Assembly: GCF_947624825.1 (NCBI RefSeq)
Contig: NZ_CANQLZ010000005.1
Span: 1-64,000, forward strand
DNA length: 64,000 nucleotides
Source: an uncultured Acinetobacter sp.
GTDB lineage: Bacteria > Pseudomonadota > Gammaproteobacteria > Pseudomonadales > Moraxellaceae
Direction: 5' to 3'
Of the stretch, positions 27,813 to 36,666 are shown in pieces (position 1 is the first letter of the stretch; the number at the start of each line of letters is the position of its first letter). The notes under the pieces were generated by a model that was given only the letters and a program-made list of their open reading frames with translations, did no database searches and was not told the DNA's origin. A program made the translations under genes and the position numbers.

Positions 27813-27874
27813 TAGGTTGGCATGAAGTTTGCTCCTTTGGGCATAACTTAAAAAAACACGGTTGGGGGAAACGA

Positions 27875-29269
27875 ATGAAAAAGGCGCTGCTTGCGTTTGG
27901 TTTATCCAGCGCATTATTAGCTGGGTCTGCTGCCTGGGCTCAAGAAGTAACGGCAGTAGAAACAGCAAATTCACAAGTCACACAGGTGACGACACAAACA
28001 ATACCATCAGATCTGATTCCTGTTGTCACACAGAGCATAAGTAGCGTAGAAGTAGCTGAACCAGAAGCTGTGCTTGATACCGGGGACACAGCTTGGATCT
28101 TAATTTCAACTGCATTAGTTCTACTCATGACCATTCCCGGTCTTGCGCTTTTTTATGCCGGTATGGTGCGTAAGAAAAACGTGTTAAGCACTATGGCGCA
28201 TAGCTTTGTTGCTGCTGCCGTGGTCAGTATTACTTGGATTGCTGTCGGCTATAGTCTTGCTTTTGGTGATGGTAATGCTTTTATTGGTAACCTCGACAAA
28301 GTCATGCTCGCAGGCATTACAACAGAAACTTTAAGCGGCTCAATTCCAGAAATCTTGTTTGTTATTTTCCAAATGACCTTTGCCATTATCACGGTTGCCA
28401 TTATTAGTGGTTCAATTGCCGAGCGCATGAAGTTTGGTGCGTTTGTGGCTTTTATTGCGATTTGGTCAGTGGTGGTGTATGCACCGATTACCCATTGGGT
28501 ATGGGGTGGTGGCTGGTTAGGCAACGATGGCGCACTGGATTTTGCAGGTGGTACGGTCGTACACATCAACTCAGGTGTGGCAGGCTTGGTCGCAGCATAT
28601 ATGTTAGGTAAGCGTATGGGCTTAGGGCGTGAATCTATGGCACCGCATAACTTAACCTTAACTGTATTGGGTGCAAGTTTACTGTGGGTCGGTTGGTTTG
28701 GCTTTAATGGTGGTTCAGCTTTAGGTGCCAATGGTTCAGCAGGCTATGCTTTGGTGGTGACCCAAGTGGCAGCGGCAGCAGCAACATTATCTTGGCTGGT
28801 GACCGAAAAAATCGTACGTGGTAAAGCATCGGTATTGGGTGGTGCATCGGGTGCAGTAGCAGGTTTGGTGGTGATTACCCCTGCTGCAGGTTTTGTCACA
28901 GTTGGTGGTGCATTAGCCATGGGCTTAATTGGGGGTGTGGTGTGCTTTTGGGGTATTACTGCATTAAAACGCATGCTTAAAGCCGATGATTCACTCGATG
29001 CCTTTGGTTTGCATGGTGTAGGCGGTATTGTTGGTGCAATCTTAACTGCTTTCTTTGCCAGTGAATTTATTATGGGCGATGCTGTACCGACCAACTTAAT
29101 GCATCAACTTTGGGTGCAAGTTGAAGGTGTCTTGGCCACAGTGGCTTACTCTGCAATGCTTACCTTTATTATCTTAAAAGTATTAGACATGACGATTGGT
29201 ATTCGTGTGGCATCGGATGATGAACGTATGGGTCTTGATTTAAGTCAGCATGGCGAACGCGTCGACTAA
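27875..29269 (+). CDS. amtB: Ammonium transporter AmtB
   Basis: A 464-aa protein with a cleavable signal peptide (MKKALLAFGLSSALLAGSAAWA) and then a ~50-residue Thr/Val/Glu-rich periplasmic stretch before the 11-helix Amt core. The twin pore histidines are seen in GGTVVHINSG and FGLHGVGGIVGA. AmtB conducts ammonium, and GlnK plugs it when nitrogen is plentiful. The long N-terminal stretch is unusual compared with E. coli AmtB. It is co-transcribed with glnK. A terminator follows. Confidence 0.95.
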   Translation: MKKALLAFGLSSALLAGSAAWAQEVTAVETANSQVTQVTTQTIPSDLIPVVTQSISSVEVAEPEAVLDTGDTAWILISTALVLLMTIPGLALFYAGMVRKKNVLSTMAHSFVAAAVVSITWIAVGYSLAFGDGNAFIGNLDKVMLAGITTETLSGSIPEILFVIFQMTFAIITVAIISGSIAERMKFGAFVAFIAIWSVVVYAPITHWVWGGGWLGNDGALDFAGGTVVHINSGVAGLVAAYMLGKRMGLGRESMAPHNLTLTVLGASLLWVGWFGFNGGSALGANGSAGYALVVTQVAAAAATLSWLVTEKIVRGKASVLGGASGAVAGLVVITPAAGFVTVGGALAMGLIGGVVCFWGITALKRMLKADDSLDAFGLHGVGGIVGAILTAFFASEFIMGDAVPTNLMHQLWVQVEGVLATVAYSAMLTFIILKVLDMTIGIRVASDDERMGLDLSQHGERVD

Positions 29270-29291
29270 TTAAAAAACTATATATAGTATT

Positions 29292-29319
29292 AAACAGCCC
29301 AAAAGGGCTGTTTTTTTTC
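29292..29319 (+). terminator. glnK-amtB terminator
   Basis: AACAGCCC, an AAAA loop and GGGCTGTT followed by a T run. Confidence 0.88.
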
Positions 29320-29398
29320 TATATCTAGCGTAAAGCTCTACAAAGATCAGATTTTTTGCTACACTCAGTGTTCAGTTTTTGGGTTCAATTTTACCGCT

Positions 29399-29866
29399 AT
29401 GCATTGTCCATTTTGCAACGCTGCAGATAGTAAAGTAATTGATTCACGCTTGGCAGCAGAGGGTTGTCAAATCCGTCGTCGCCGTGAATGCATTAGTTGC
29501 GGTGAGCGTTTTACCACTTTTGAAAGCTACGAAGTTGTGATGCCACGGGTGATTAAATCCGATGGTAAAAATGAACCTTTTGATGAAGCCAAATTACGTC
29601 GCTCTTTAATGCATGCGCTACAAAAACGTCCGGTCACACAAGAACAAATTGAAGCGGTACTCAGCGACATTCAACTTAAAATTCGTCGTTTAGGTGAACG
29701 TGATGTCAAATCACGCACCATTGGGGAAATTGTGATGCAAGCTTTGTTTGCCATGGATCATGTGGCTTATGTGCGTTTTGCATCGGTTTATCAAGATTTC
29801 CAAGATGTCGAAGCATTTCGTCGTCAGATTGAACAAATGCAACAACGTGACCAAGATGTTGAGTAA
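29399..29866 (+). CDS. nrdR: Transcriptional repressor NrdR
   Basis: A 155-aa repressor of ribonucleotide reductase genes. The N-terminal zinc ribbon uses Cys3, Cys6, Cys31 and Cys34 (CPFC and CISC). An ATP-cone domain covers residues ~49-139 ([19 protein letters not shown]) and senses ATP/dATP. There is almost no ribosome site before the ATG (TTTTACCGCT), so it may be translated from a short leader. It starts the nrdR-ribD-methyltransferase-ribE cluster; nrdR beside rib genes is common in proteobacteria. Confidence 0.95.
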   Translation: MHCPFCNAADSKVIDSRLAAEGCQIRRRRECISCGERFTTFESYEVVMPRVIKSDGKNEPFDEAKLRRSLMHALQKRPVTQEQIEAVLSDIQLKIRRLGERDVKSRTIGEIVMQALFAMDHVAYVRFASVYQDFQDVEAFRRQIEQMQQRDQDVE

Positions 29867-29872
29867 GCTTAA

Positions 29873-30955
29873 ATGAGCCATCTAAGCCAAGATCAAAAAT
29901 GGATGCAACAAGCGATTGCCTTAGCCAAACAAGGGCAATATTCTACTAAGCCCAATCCCAATGTTGGTTGCGTGATTGTGAAAGACGGTCAATTGGTCGG
30001 TGAGGGTTTTCATCCCAAAGCCGGTCAACCCCATGCCGAAGTCTTTGCCTTGCGTGCTGCAGGTGAGCAAGCCAAAGGTGCAACTGCTTATGTGACGTTA
30101 GAGCCATGCGCGCATTTTGGGCGTACACCGCCGTGTGCTAAAGGTTTAGTTGCAGCAGGCGTGGCCAAAGTAGTAGTGGCGTGTCCTGACCCAAATCCAT
30201 TGGTGGCAGGCAAGGGCGTGCAAATTTTAAAAGATGCCGGTATTGAAGTTGAAGTGGGCGTGTTAGAGCAACAGGCACATCAACTCAATTTAGGCTTTTT
30301 AAAATCTATGGCCACAGGTCAACCCTATGTACGCTTGAAAATTGCCTCAAGTTTAGATGGGCGTACTGCAATGGCATCGGGTGAATCTAAGTGGATTACT
30401 GGAGTTGAAGCACGTCTTGATGTGCAACATTGGCGCGCTATTTCAGGTGCGGTCATTACTGGAATTGAAACGGTCTTGGCTGATGATTGTGAATTAAACG
30501 TGCGTGACTTAGGCGAGATAGATTTAGCCCATGTGGTACAACCCAAACGTGTGGTATTAGATCGTCAAGGGCGTTTACCACTCAATGCCAAAATCTTAGC
30601 CCAACCCGACCAAGTCATGGTGATGACGCCTTATCGTCAAGAATTGGCTGATTTAGGGGTTGAGCAATTTGAGGTACAAAGTCTGCAAGATTTACTCAAA
30701 ACCTTAAAAGACAAACAGATTTATGATGTATTGGTTGAAGCAGGGGCCACCTTATCAACCGCATTTTTACATGCCAATTTAGTCGATGAACTCATTAGCT
30801 ACGTTGCACCCACCTTTTTAGGTCAGTCTGCACGCGCTATGTTTAACACCGAATTTAGCCGTATGGCAGAGCAACAACGTTTTAAACTCATTGATGCCAT
30901 CCAAATAGGCAGTGATGTACGTTTAAGACTGATTCCAATGCAAGAGACACTATGA
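29873..30955 (+). CDS. ribD: Bifunctional riboflavin deaminase/reductase RibD
   Basis: A 360-aa fusion enzyme for two steps of riboflavin synthesis. The deaminase domain (~1-145) has zinc ligands in HAEVFALR and LEPCAHFGRTPPC. The reductase domain (~150-355) starts YVRLKIASSLDGRTAMASGESKWITG and binds NADPH. It follows nrdR by 6 bp, and its TGA overlaps the ATG of the next gene (ATGA), so translation is probably coupled. Confidence 0.95.
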   Translation: MSHLSQDQKWMQQAIALAKQGQYSTKPNPNVGCVIVKDGQLVGEGFHPKAGQPHAEVFALRAAGEQAKGATAYVTLEPCAHFGRTPPCAKGLVAAGVAKVVVACPDPNPLVAGKGVQILKDAGIEVEVGVLEQQAHQLNLGFLKSMATGQPYVRLKIASSLDGRTAMASGESKWITGVEARLDVQHWRAISGAVITGIETVLADDCELNVRDLGEIDLAHVVQPKRVVLDRQGRLPLNAKILAQPDQVMVMTPYRQELADLGVEQFEVQSLQDLLKTLKDKQIYDVLVEAGATLSTAFLHANLVDELISYVAPTFLGQSARAMFNTEFSRMAEQQRFKLIDAIQIGSDVRLRLIPMQETL

Positions 30956-32247
30956 GTTCAGAGTCATCTACGGTTTACCATAAACGTCGCCATGCTGCGC
31001 GCACCACCGATGAATACCTTTTCCATCAATTGGTACCTTATTTAGGCAATAAACGCCGTTTATTGCATTTAATTTTAGAAGCCTTAGAAAGCACTGGCAC
31101 GTTAAAGCGTGATGATGGGCGTTCGCCAATTTTTGCTGACTTTTTTGCAGGTTCAGGTGTGGTATCACGTTTGGCGCGCCAAAATGGTTATCGTGTGATT
31201 GCCAATGATTGGGAACCTTATAGTCATGCGCTAAACAGTGCAATTTTATCTTGTACTGAAGCACCTGCATTTAAAGAATTGGGTGGTTATCAAAAAGCCA
31301 TTGATTATTTAAACCGTTTACCTGAAGTTAAAGGTTGGGTCACGCATAATTTATGTCCGCGTAATGATGAAATTTATGACCCAAGCCGTGATCGTTTGTT
31401 CTTTAAACGCCGTAATGGCATGCGTATTGACGCAATTCGTCAGCAAATTGCAGCATGGCAAGCACAAGGCGCGATTGATGATGTAGAAATGAGTGCTTTA
31501 CTTGCACCACTGTTATATTCGGCAAGTTTTGTCAGTAATACCTCAGGTGTATTTAAAAGTTTTCATCATGGTTGGGGCGGAAAAACCCAAACTGCATTAG
31601 AGCGTATTGAATCTTTATTATGGCTCACTCCAAGTCGTTTTTGTGAAGTTGGTGCAGCGCAGCAACCTGCGGCAGAAGTATGGTGTGTTGACGCGCAGCA
31701 TCTTGCCAATCAAATGAGCAGTTTTGAAGTGGATGTCGCCTATTTAGATCCACCTTATAATCAGCATGCTTATAGCAGTAATTATCATGTGCTGAATGCC
31801 TTAACACTTTGGGATCAAGTGGATTTACCTACCCCAGACACCAAAGGTTTTAAAAGTGGTATTGATCGTGCGTGGCGTAAAGAGCGTCCAAGCCCGTACA
31901 ATTCTTCACGATACGCCAAAGAAGCCTATGAAAAATTAGTCGCAACCATTAACGCACGTTACATCCTGACCAGTTACTCAACTGATGGTAATATTGATGC
32001 AGTAGATTTACTGCAAGCCAATTTAAAACGTGGTCGTGTGACTTTACTCACGCAAGATGTACCGCGCTATCGGGTTAGTAAGCAACGTCAATCAGAACGG
32101 GCGCGTGTCTTAGAATTTATTGTCATTACCGACACACATGCTAAATCTGGTCCACCTTTACGTCAATTGTTGACGCAATTGCATCATTATGCAGAGTTAG
32201 GTGGTGTGGATACCGCAAGCGTTGCGACCCAATTGGCACTGTGGTAA
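30952..32247 (+). CDS. Orphan DNA adenine methyltransferase (D12 class, AamA-like)
   Basis: A 431-aa methyltransferase. The AdoMet motif is FADFFAGSGVVSRLARQ at ~61-77, preceded by VPYLGNKRRLL (motif X), and the catalytic DPPY is at 266-269 (YLDPPYNQHAY). No restriction gene is adjacent. The gene sits inside the riboflavin operon, overlapping ribD by four bases and 30 bp before ribE. I believe it is the equivalent of A. baumannii AamA, an N6-adenine methyltransferase reported to act on GAATTC; that match is from memory of gene context. It may act as an epigenetic regulator. Confidence 0.8.
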   Translation: MSSESSTVYHKRRHAARTTDEYLFHQLVPYLGNKRRLLHLILEALESTGTLKRDDGRSPIFADFFAGSGVVSRLARQNGYRVIANDWEPYSHALNSAILSCTEAPAFKELGGYQKAIDYLNRLPEVKGWVTHNLCPRNDEIYDPSRDRLFFKRRNGMRIDAIRQQIAAWQAQGAIDDVEMSALLAPLLYSASFVSNTSGVFKSFHHGWGGKTQTALERIESLLWLTPSRFCEVGAAQQPAAEVWCVDAQHLANQMSSFEVDVAYLDPPYNQHAYSSNYHVLNALTLWDQVDLPTPDTKGFKSGIDRAWRKERPSPYNSSRYAKEAYEKLVATINARYILTSYSTDGNIDAVDLLQANLKRGRVTLLTQDVPRYRVSKQRQSERARVLEFIVITDTHAKSGPPLRQLLTQLHHYAELGGVDTASVATQLALW

Positions 32248-32277
32248 AGCCCTCATTTAGCTAATAGAGAAGCGCTT

Positions 32278-32937
32278 ATGTTTACAGGCATTGTAGAAAG
32301 TTTAGGAAAAGTAGAAAGCCTACAAAGCGTAGGAGGGGATGTACGGGTACGTATTCAAACCAATTTGGATATGTCGGATGTGCATTTAGGCGACTCAATT
32401 GCCACCAATGGTATTTGTTTAACCGTGATTGCATGGGGTGATAATTGGTATGAAGCCGATGTATCGCGTGAGAGTTTAACCCGTACCACATTGGGCAATT
32501 GGCAAGTGGGTCAAGTGGTCAATGTTGAAAAAGCCATGCTACCGACCACACGCTTTGGTGGGCATATTGTGTCAGGGCATGTAGACGCTGTGGGCCAAAT
32601 TACTGTAGCACGCCAAGATGCACGCTCTTTATATTTTGAAGTTGAAGCACCGCGTGAAATTGCCAAATACTTAGCCGAAAAAGGCTCGGTGACTGTAGAT
32701 GGCATTAGCCTGACCATTAATTACTTACGTGGCAATATTTTAAGCTTAAATTTAATCCCACATACCGCAGAGCGCACCAATATTTCTACATGGAAAATGG
32801 GCAGCAAAGTGAACCTTGAAGTGGATGTGTTAGCCCGCTATATCGAGCGCTTGTTGCTTGGAGATAAAGCCGCCGAACAACCGCAAGCGTCAAAAATTAG
32901 TATGGATTTTCTTGCAGAAAATGGCTTCTTGAAGTAA
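32278..32937 (+). CDS. ribE: Riboflavin synthase, alpha subunit
   Basis: A 219-aa enzyme that dismutates two 6,7-dimethyl-8-ribityllumazines to riboflavin. Two lumazine-binding repeats are visible: MFTGIVESLGKVES at the start, and GGHIVSGHVDAVGQI at ~97-111. The length is typical. AGAGAAG serves as ribosome site. It closes the nrdR-ribD-methyltransferase-ribE unit and is followed by a hairpin terminator. The gene is also named ribC in some genomes. Confidence 0.94.
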   Translation: MFTGIVESLGKVESLQSVGGDVRVRIQTNLDMSDVHLGDSIATNGICLTVIAWGDNWYEADVSRESLTRTTLGNWQVGQVVNVEKAMLPTTRFGGHIVSGHVDAVGQITVARQDARSLYFEVEAPREIAKYLAEKGSVTVDGISLTINYLRGNILSLNLIPHTAERTNISTWKMGSKVNLEVDVLARYIERLLLGDKAAEQPQASKISMDFLAENGFLK

Positions 32938-32955
32938 AACTATCGCAACATAGAG

Positions 32956-32987
32956 ACAGTCTAGTTGAAAAATTAGACTGTTTTTTT
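32956..32987 (+). terminator. ribE terminator
   Basis: ACAGTCTA, a ten-base loop and TAGACTGT followed by T. Confidence 0.78.
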
Positions 32988-33032
32988 ATGTGCAAATTAG
33001 TTTTTAACCAAAATAGCAGGAGAGGGCACGCT

Positions 33033-33050
33033 ATGGAATTTATGCCATGA
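33033..33050 (+). CDS. Possible leader minicistron overlapping dedA
   Basis: Five codons (MEFMP) and a TGA follow a strong AGGAGAGG ribosome site (33018-33025). The stop overlaps the dedA start as ATGA. The dedA start itself has no ribosome site of its own, so ribosomes finishing the minicistron could restart there. The alternative is a small frameshift in the original dedA N-terminus. Confidence 0.35.
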   Translation: MEFMP

Positions 33051-33595
33051 TGGAGATTTTACTGCATTTAGAGCAATGGTTACCTATGTTGCTTGAGCAA
33101 TATGGGGTGTGGATTTATGCCATTTTATTTTTGGTGATTTTGGCAGAAACCGGCTCGGTATTTATGTTCTTTTTACCCGGAGACAGCTTACTGATTGCTG
33201 TAGGGGCACTATGTTCAACCAGTAGCGATGTGCACTTGCAATACATGGGAGTATTGCTATTTATTGCGGCTACATTGGGCTACACCATCAATTATTATAC
33301 CGGTCAAGTATTGGGGCTAAAGTACTTTAATCAGCATTCCCGCTTTTTTAAGCCACAGTACATACAAAAGACCAATCATTACTTTGTTAAACATGGTGCA
33401 TTCACCATTTTAATTGCGCGCTTTGTGCCTTTTGTACGCTCATTTGCACCATTTGCTGCAGGTTCAGCACGCATGAATCCGGCTAAATTTACCTTATATA
33501 ACATTTTAGGTAGTGGCTTATGGATTGGAGTATTACTGTCGATTGGTTATGGTTTAGGAAATATTGTCGGTTTTTTTAAAGATTTATTGATATAA
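33047..33595 (+). CDS. DedA family membrane protein
   Basis: A 182-aa inner-membrane protein of the DedA/VTT superfamily, members of which flip phospholipids or undecaprenyl phosphate. Four to six helices are visible, with the family motifs ETGSVFMFFLPGDSLLIAVG and FVPFVRSFAPFAAGSARM (Arg residues essential in relatives). It is shorter than E. coli YqjA (220 aa). The N-terminus MMEILLHLEQWLPMLLEQYG looks complete. Its start overlaps a tiny upstream ORF. Confidence 0.88.
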   Translation: MMEILLHLEQWLPMLLEQYGVWIYAILFLVILAETGSVFMFFLPGDSLLIAVGALCSTSSDVHLQYMGVLLFIAATLGYTINYYTGQVLGLKYFNQHSRFFKPQYIQKTNHYFVKHGAFTILIARFVPFVRSFAPFAAGSARMNPAKFTLYNILGSGLWIGVLLSIGYGLGNIVGFFKDLLI

Positions 33596-33622
33596 AAAAA
33601 GCCCATATGATATGGGCTTTTT
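33594..33622. terminator. Bidirectional terminator after dedA
   Basis: AAAAAAGCCCATA, a TGA loop and TATGGGCTTTTT, between convergent genes. Confidence 0.88.
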
Positions 33623-33633
33623 GCTTGAATATT

Positions 33634-33852
33634 TTAGTGTTTGAGCACCGTTAAAGATGCTTGATCTAACCACGCCGAGTGTTGCTGCTTTTCATCAATA
33701 GAAAAATCACCTTCACTTGCTTGACGCGACAAGTACACTGCTAAAGATTGGAAATCAGCGCGGCTAATCCATAGGTCTTTGGCAGTTACAACCCATTGAT
33801 CGCCACTTTTTAGTGCAGCAATTTTAGTTGAAACTTGATTTAAAATATCCAT
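33634..33852 (-). CDS. Small soluble protein, function unknown
   Basis: A 72-aa protein without signal peptide, cysteine or membrane segment. It is predicted to be mostly helical (ILNQVSTKIAALKSG at the start; FQSLAVYLSRQASEG in the middle). I do not recognise the family. Its codon use matches neighbouring genes, and it ends at a bidirectional terminator, which supports a real gene. It lies 162 bp downstream of the coiled-coil gene. The gap holds TGACA/TGTCA half-sites at 33933-33959 that may be part of its promoter. Confidence 0.5.
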   Translation of the reverse strand: MDILNQVSTKIAALKSGDQWVVTAKDLWISRADFQSLAVYLSRQASEGDFSIDEKQQHSAWLDQASLTVLKH

Positions 33853-34014
33853 AGTGACCCTATCATACTATCGTTATTGAGTACCCTCTATGCTCAGATT
33901 ACGAGAATCTTTGCACTCATTTGGTTATTTTGTGACAAAAATATGTCAATTTAATGACAATTTAAACAAATTTTCTGAATATTCAACTGAAGTATAATCG
34001 GGCGGTTTTAAAAA

Positions 34015-34653
34015 CTATGGTAATTCTTGGTGCGAAATTTCACTTGAAAATGCACTATTTTGTAGCACTAAATTAATTTCTTCTTTGGCCGCTGATTTTA
34101 ATAAACGACGTAATTCATTGACCTTAGCTTCTATCACAGCTTCAGCTTCAAGCTCTAAACGTAAGCGTACACTTTCAAGTTCAGACAACATGCTGGTGTC
34201 TGGTAGATGAACAGCTTTATTAAAAGCTGAGTAGCTGTGTTCAGGATTTTTTTGGTAGCGTGCCACATAGGTATCAACTGCTTGAGTTTGTTGTTGGCGG
34301 ATTACCTGTAAAACTTGCAGTTGTTTTTGCTGCGCGATGTGTTGCTGTTGCTCAAGTTCAGCGGCTTGCTTAGCCTGTAAAGCGCGTTTTTCGGCAAGTT
34401 GTTGTTCAAGTACTAAGCGCTGTTTTAAACGTTTGGCAGCAATAAGTTCGGCTTGATAATCTAAATAAGCCTGTTTAATGCGTTGTTTGGATTGAGCTAC
34501 ATGATGTTGCTCTTGCTTAAGCCAAGTGTGGCTGTCAACTTCAGGTTGTAAGAGATCACAAATTCGGGCGAGGTCGTCTAAATAGACCTGACGTACCGCC
34601 GTTGGTGTAGCCAACCAACGCTGTTTAAAATCTTGACTGACGTTTAATCGCAC
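34015..34653 (-). CDS. Coiled-coil protein downstream of holC, function unknown
   Basis: A 212-aa protein. Residues ~45-125 form a long Gln/Lys/Glu-rich coiled coil (RLVLEQQLAEKRALQAKQA), and ~158-190 a second amphipathic helix. There is no signal peptide. It starts 19 bp after holC and is the last gene of a pepA-holC-ORF unit, where enterobacteria have valS. I do not recognise it. Its place next to a DNA polymerase clamp-loader subunit is the only functional hint. Confidence 0.55.
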   Translation of the reverse strand: MRLNVSQDFKQRWLATPTAVRQVYLDDLARICDLLQPEVDSHTWLKQEQHHVAQSKQRIKQAYLDYQAELIAAKRLKQRLVLEQQLAEKRALQAKQAAELEQQQHIAQQKQLQVLQVIRQQQTQAVDTYVARYQKNPEHSYSAFNKAVHLPDTSMLSELESVRLRLELEAEAVIEAKVNELRRLLKSAAKEEINLVLQNSAFSSEISHQELP

Positions 34654-34672
34654 CGATGATCTCCTTTAAGCT

Positions 34673-35080
34673 TTATAATTTGAACGTACGTGGTTCAATT
34701 CCAAGACGACGATAATGTTTAAATTTTTCTCGGCCTAAGGTCTTGGCATCCGAGTGATTTTCAATAATTTCAATAATGTGGCTAAAGGCCTGACATTGTT
34801 CAAGTGCGTTGGGGTTAAAATTAAACACAATCCAGTCTTGTGCATCGGGTAATTGTGCCGAAATGCAAATTGTGGCGTTGGGTTGATCAATGCCATGCGG
34901 CAAGAAACTCACCGCATCAAAACTCCATAGCGCATCGTCTAGCTGCTGCTGCAATTGTGCATCTTGCACATACAGCCAAATTTTTGCAGGTTGCTTTAGA
35001 ATTTTTCGGCACAAACGACAGGTGATTTCCACCTGTCCTTCGAGGCTTTGTTCAAACAGATAAAAGCTAACTTTAGCCAT
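34673..35080 (-). CDS. holC: DNA polymerase III chi subunit
   Basis: A 135-aa protein; chi links the clamp loader (through psi) to single-stranded DNA-binding protein. Family features are the start [23 protein letters not shown], and the loop [12 protein letters not shown]. The C-terminus WxFN-like VFNFNP and AFSHIIEII follow. I chose the ATG at 35080, since the longer ORF runs backwards into pepA. It overlaps the pepA end by 8 bp, the classic pepA-holC arrangement, indicating coupled translation. Confidence 0.88.
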   Translation of the reverse strand: MAKVSFYLFEQSLEGQVEITCRLCRKILKQPAKIWLYVQDAQLQQQLDDALWSFDAVSFLPHGIDQPNATICISAQLPDAQDWIVFNFNPNALEQCQAFSHIIEIIENHSDAKTLGREKFKHYRRLGIEPRTFKL

Positions 35081-36518
35081 TGTTGGCACGATCAGCGATG
35101 AACTGCATGAGTAATGGAACAGGACGACCTGTTGCACCTTTATTCGCGCCTGAATTCCATGCACTGCCTGCTACGTCTAAATGCGCCCAACGATAGTCAC
35201 GGGTAAAGCGTTGTAAGAAACATGCTGCTGTGACTGAACCTGCTTTTGGGCCACCAATATTGGCAATATCGGCAAATGGTGAATCAAGTTGTTCTTGATA
35301 GTCATCAATTACAGGCAAGCGCCATACACGGTCAAATGAAGTTTGACCTGCAGTTTCAAGTTCTTGTGCTAAAGCATCGTCTGGGGTAAACATACCTGTG
35401 AGCACTGAACCTAGCGCCACCACACATGCGCCGGTTAAGGTGGCAATATCCACAACAACAGCAGGGTTAAAGCGTTTAACGTAGGTTAAGGTGTCGCATA
35501 ACACTAAACGTCCTTCGGCATCGGTATTTAAAATCTCAACCGTTTGACCGCTCATAGTGGTCACAATGTCGCCCGGACGTGTTGCACCGCCTGATGGCAT
35601 ATTTTCAGCTGCAGCAATCGTACCTACCACATGAATGGGTAATTGTGCTTGGCACAGCGCACGCATTGTACCCAAGACTGACGCAGCCCCACACATGTCG
35701 TATTTCATCTCGTCCATACCAGCGCCCGGTTTTAACGAAATACCACCGGTATCAAAGGTAATGCCTTTACCCACTAATACTACAGGCGCTTCTGAACGCT
35801 CGGCTTGATATTCAATATTAATGATACGTCCCGGACGCTCAGAACCTTTGCTCACCGCCAAGAATGCACCCATACCCAAATCAGCCATTTGCTGTTCATC
35901 AAGTACAGTGACTTTAATTAAATCAGGAAATTCAGCAGCTAAGGCTTGAGCTTGATCGGCTAAGTATTCAGGGAAACAAATGTTACCCGGACGGTTGCCT
36001 AAATCACGCGCATAGTTTTGACCCAATTCAATGGCTTCAACTAAATTGAGTTGTTGTGTCGTTAACGGACTGTCTTTGGCAATCAAGCTGACTTGGTTTA
36101 ATACAAATTCATTTTTCTTAGATTTAAATTCATCGAAACCATAGGCTGCTTGGGTCAGGCTTAAAGCAAATAAATAATGCTGCTCGCTTGGTAATGCCGA
36201 AATATCAATACTGATATGAGCGAATTTTTTTTGTGTGGCTTTAATAATAGTTTGGGCAATTTTTGCCAATTTATTTGGATTTAATTCGTCCGATTTGCCC
36301 ACACCCACCAATGCACTATTTGGCGCTGCATCAATTTGCGCAATTAACGGCAGAGTTTCAGTCAAGCTTGCTTTAAACTGTGTCGCTTCGGTAAGTTTTG
36401 CCAAGTCACTGATCGAATAAGTGGTTGCTGCCTGTTGTACTTGTTCAGAATCAACTAAAATCAACAAAGATTGGCTAGACGTATTCTGAGTGAATGACGT
36501 ATTCATAGTAAGTTTCAT
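35073..36518 (-). CDS. pepA: Leucyl aminopeptidase (PepA)
   Basis: A 481-aa M17 metallopeptidase that removes N-terminal residues from peptides. The two-metal active site lies in [17 protein letters not shown] and [10 protein letters not shown] (the M17 signature). The N-terminal macro-like domain spans ~1-160. In E. coli, PepA also binds DNA as a cofactor of Xer recombination at cer/psi and as a carAB repressor; xerD is also in this window. The start is ATG at 36518 or an in-frame ATG at 36506; neither has a strong ribosome site. Confidence 0.94.
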   Translation of the reverse strand: MKLTMNTSFTQNTSSQSLLILVDSEQVQQAATTYSISDLAKLTEATQFKASLTETLPLIAQIDAAPNSALVGVGKSDELNPNKLAKIAQTIIKATQKKFAHISIDISALPSEQHYLFALSLTQAAYGFDEFKSKKNEFVLNQVSLIAKDSPLTTQQLNLVEAIELGQNYARDLGNRPGNICFPEYLADQAQALAAEFPDLIKVTVLDEQQMADLGMGAFLAVSKGSERPGRIINIEYQAERSEAPVVLVGKGITFDTGGISLKPGAGMDEMKYDMCGAASVLGTMRALCQAQLPIHVVGTIAAAENMPSGGATRPGDIVTTMSGQTVEILNTDAEGRLVLCDTLTYVKRFNPAVVVDIATLTGACVVALGSVLTGMFTPDDALAQELETAGQTSFDRVWRLPVIDDYQEQLDSPFADIANIGGPKAGSVTAACFLQRFTRDYRWAHLDVAGSAWNSGANKGATGRPVPLLMQFIADRANNG

Positions 36519-36564
36519 ATACGGTATTCAGGCCTTTTTAAAGTTTTATGATTCATTAAACCAC

Positions 36565-36591
36565 TGAAACTCGCCAAAGGGTAGAGTTTCA
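36565..36591. promoter_or_regulatory. Perfect 8-bp inverted repeat between pepA and lptF
   Basis: TGAAACTC (36565-36572) and GAGTTTCA (36584-36591) with an 11-bp spacer lie in the divergent control region. Further along, ATTCGGG occurs twice around TAAACT-aatagc-AGTTTA (36616-36646), just before lptF. No regulator is known to me. Confidence 0.45.
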
Positions 36592-36666
36592 ATAACTAGG
36601 TTTTATATTTTCAACATTCGGGTAAACTAATAGCAGTTTATTCGGGCATTTTTTGGAAGAATTCAT

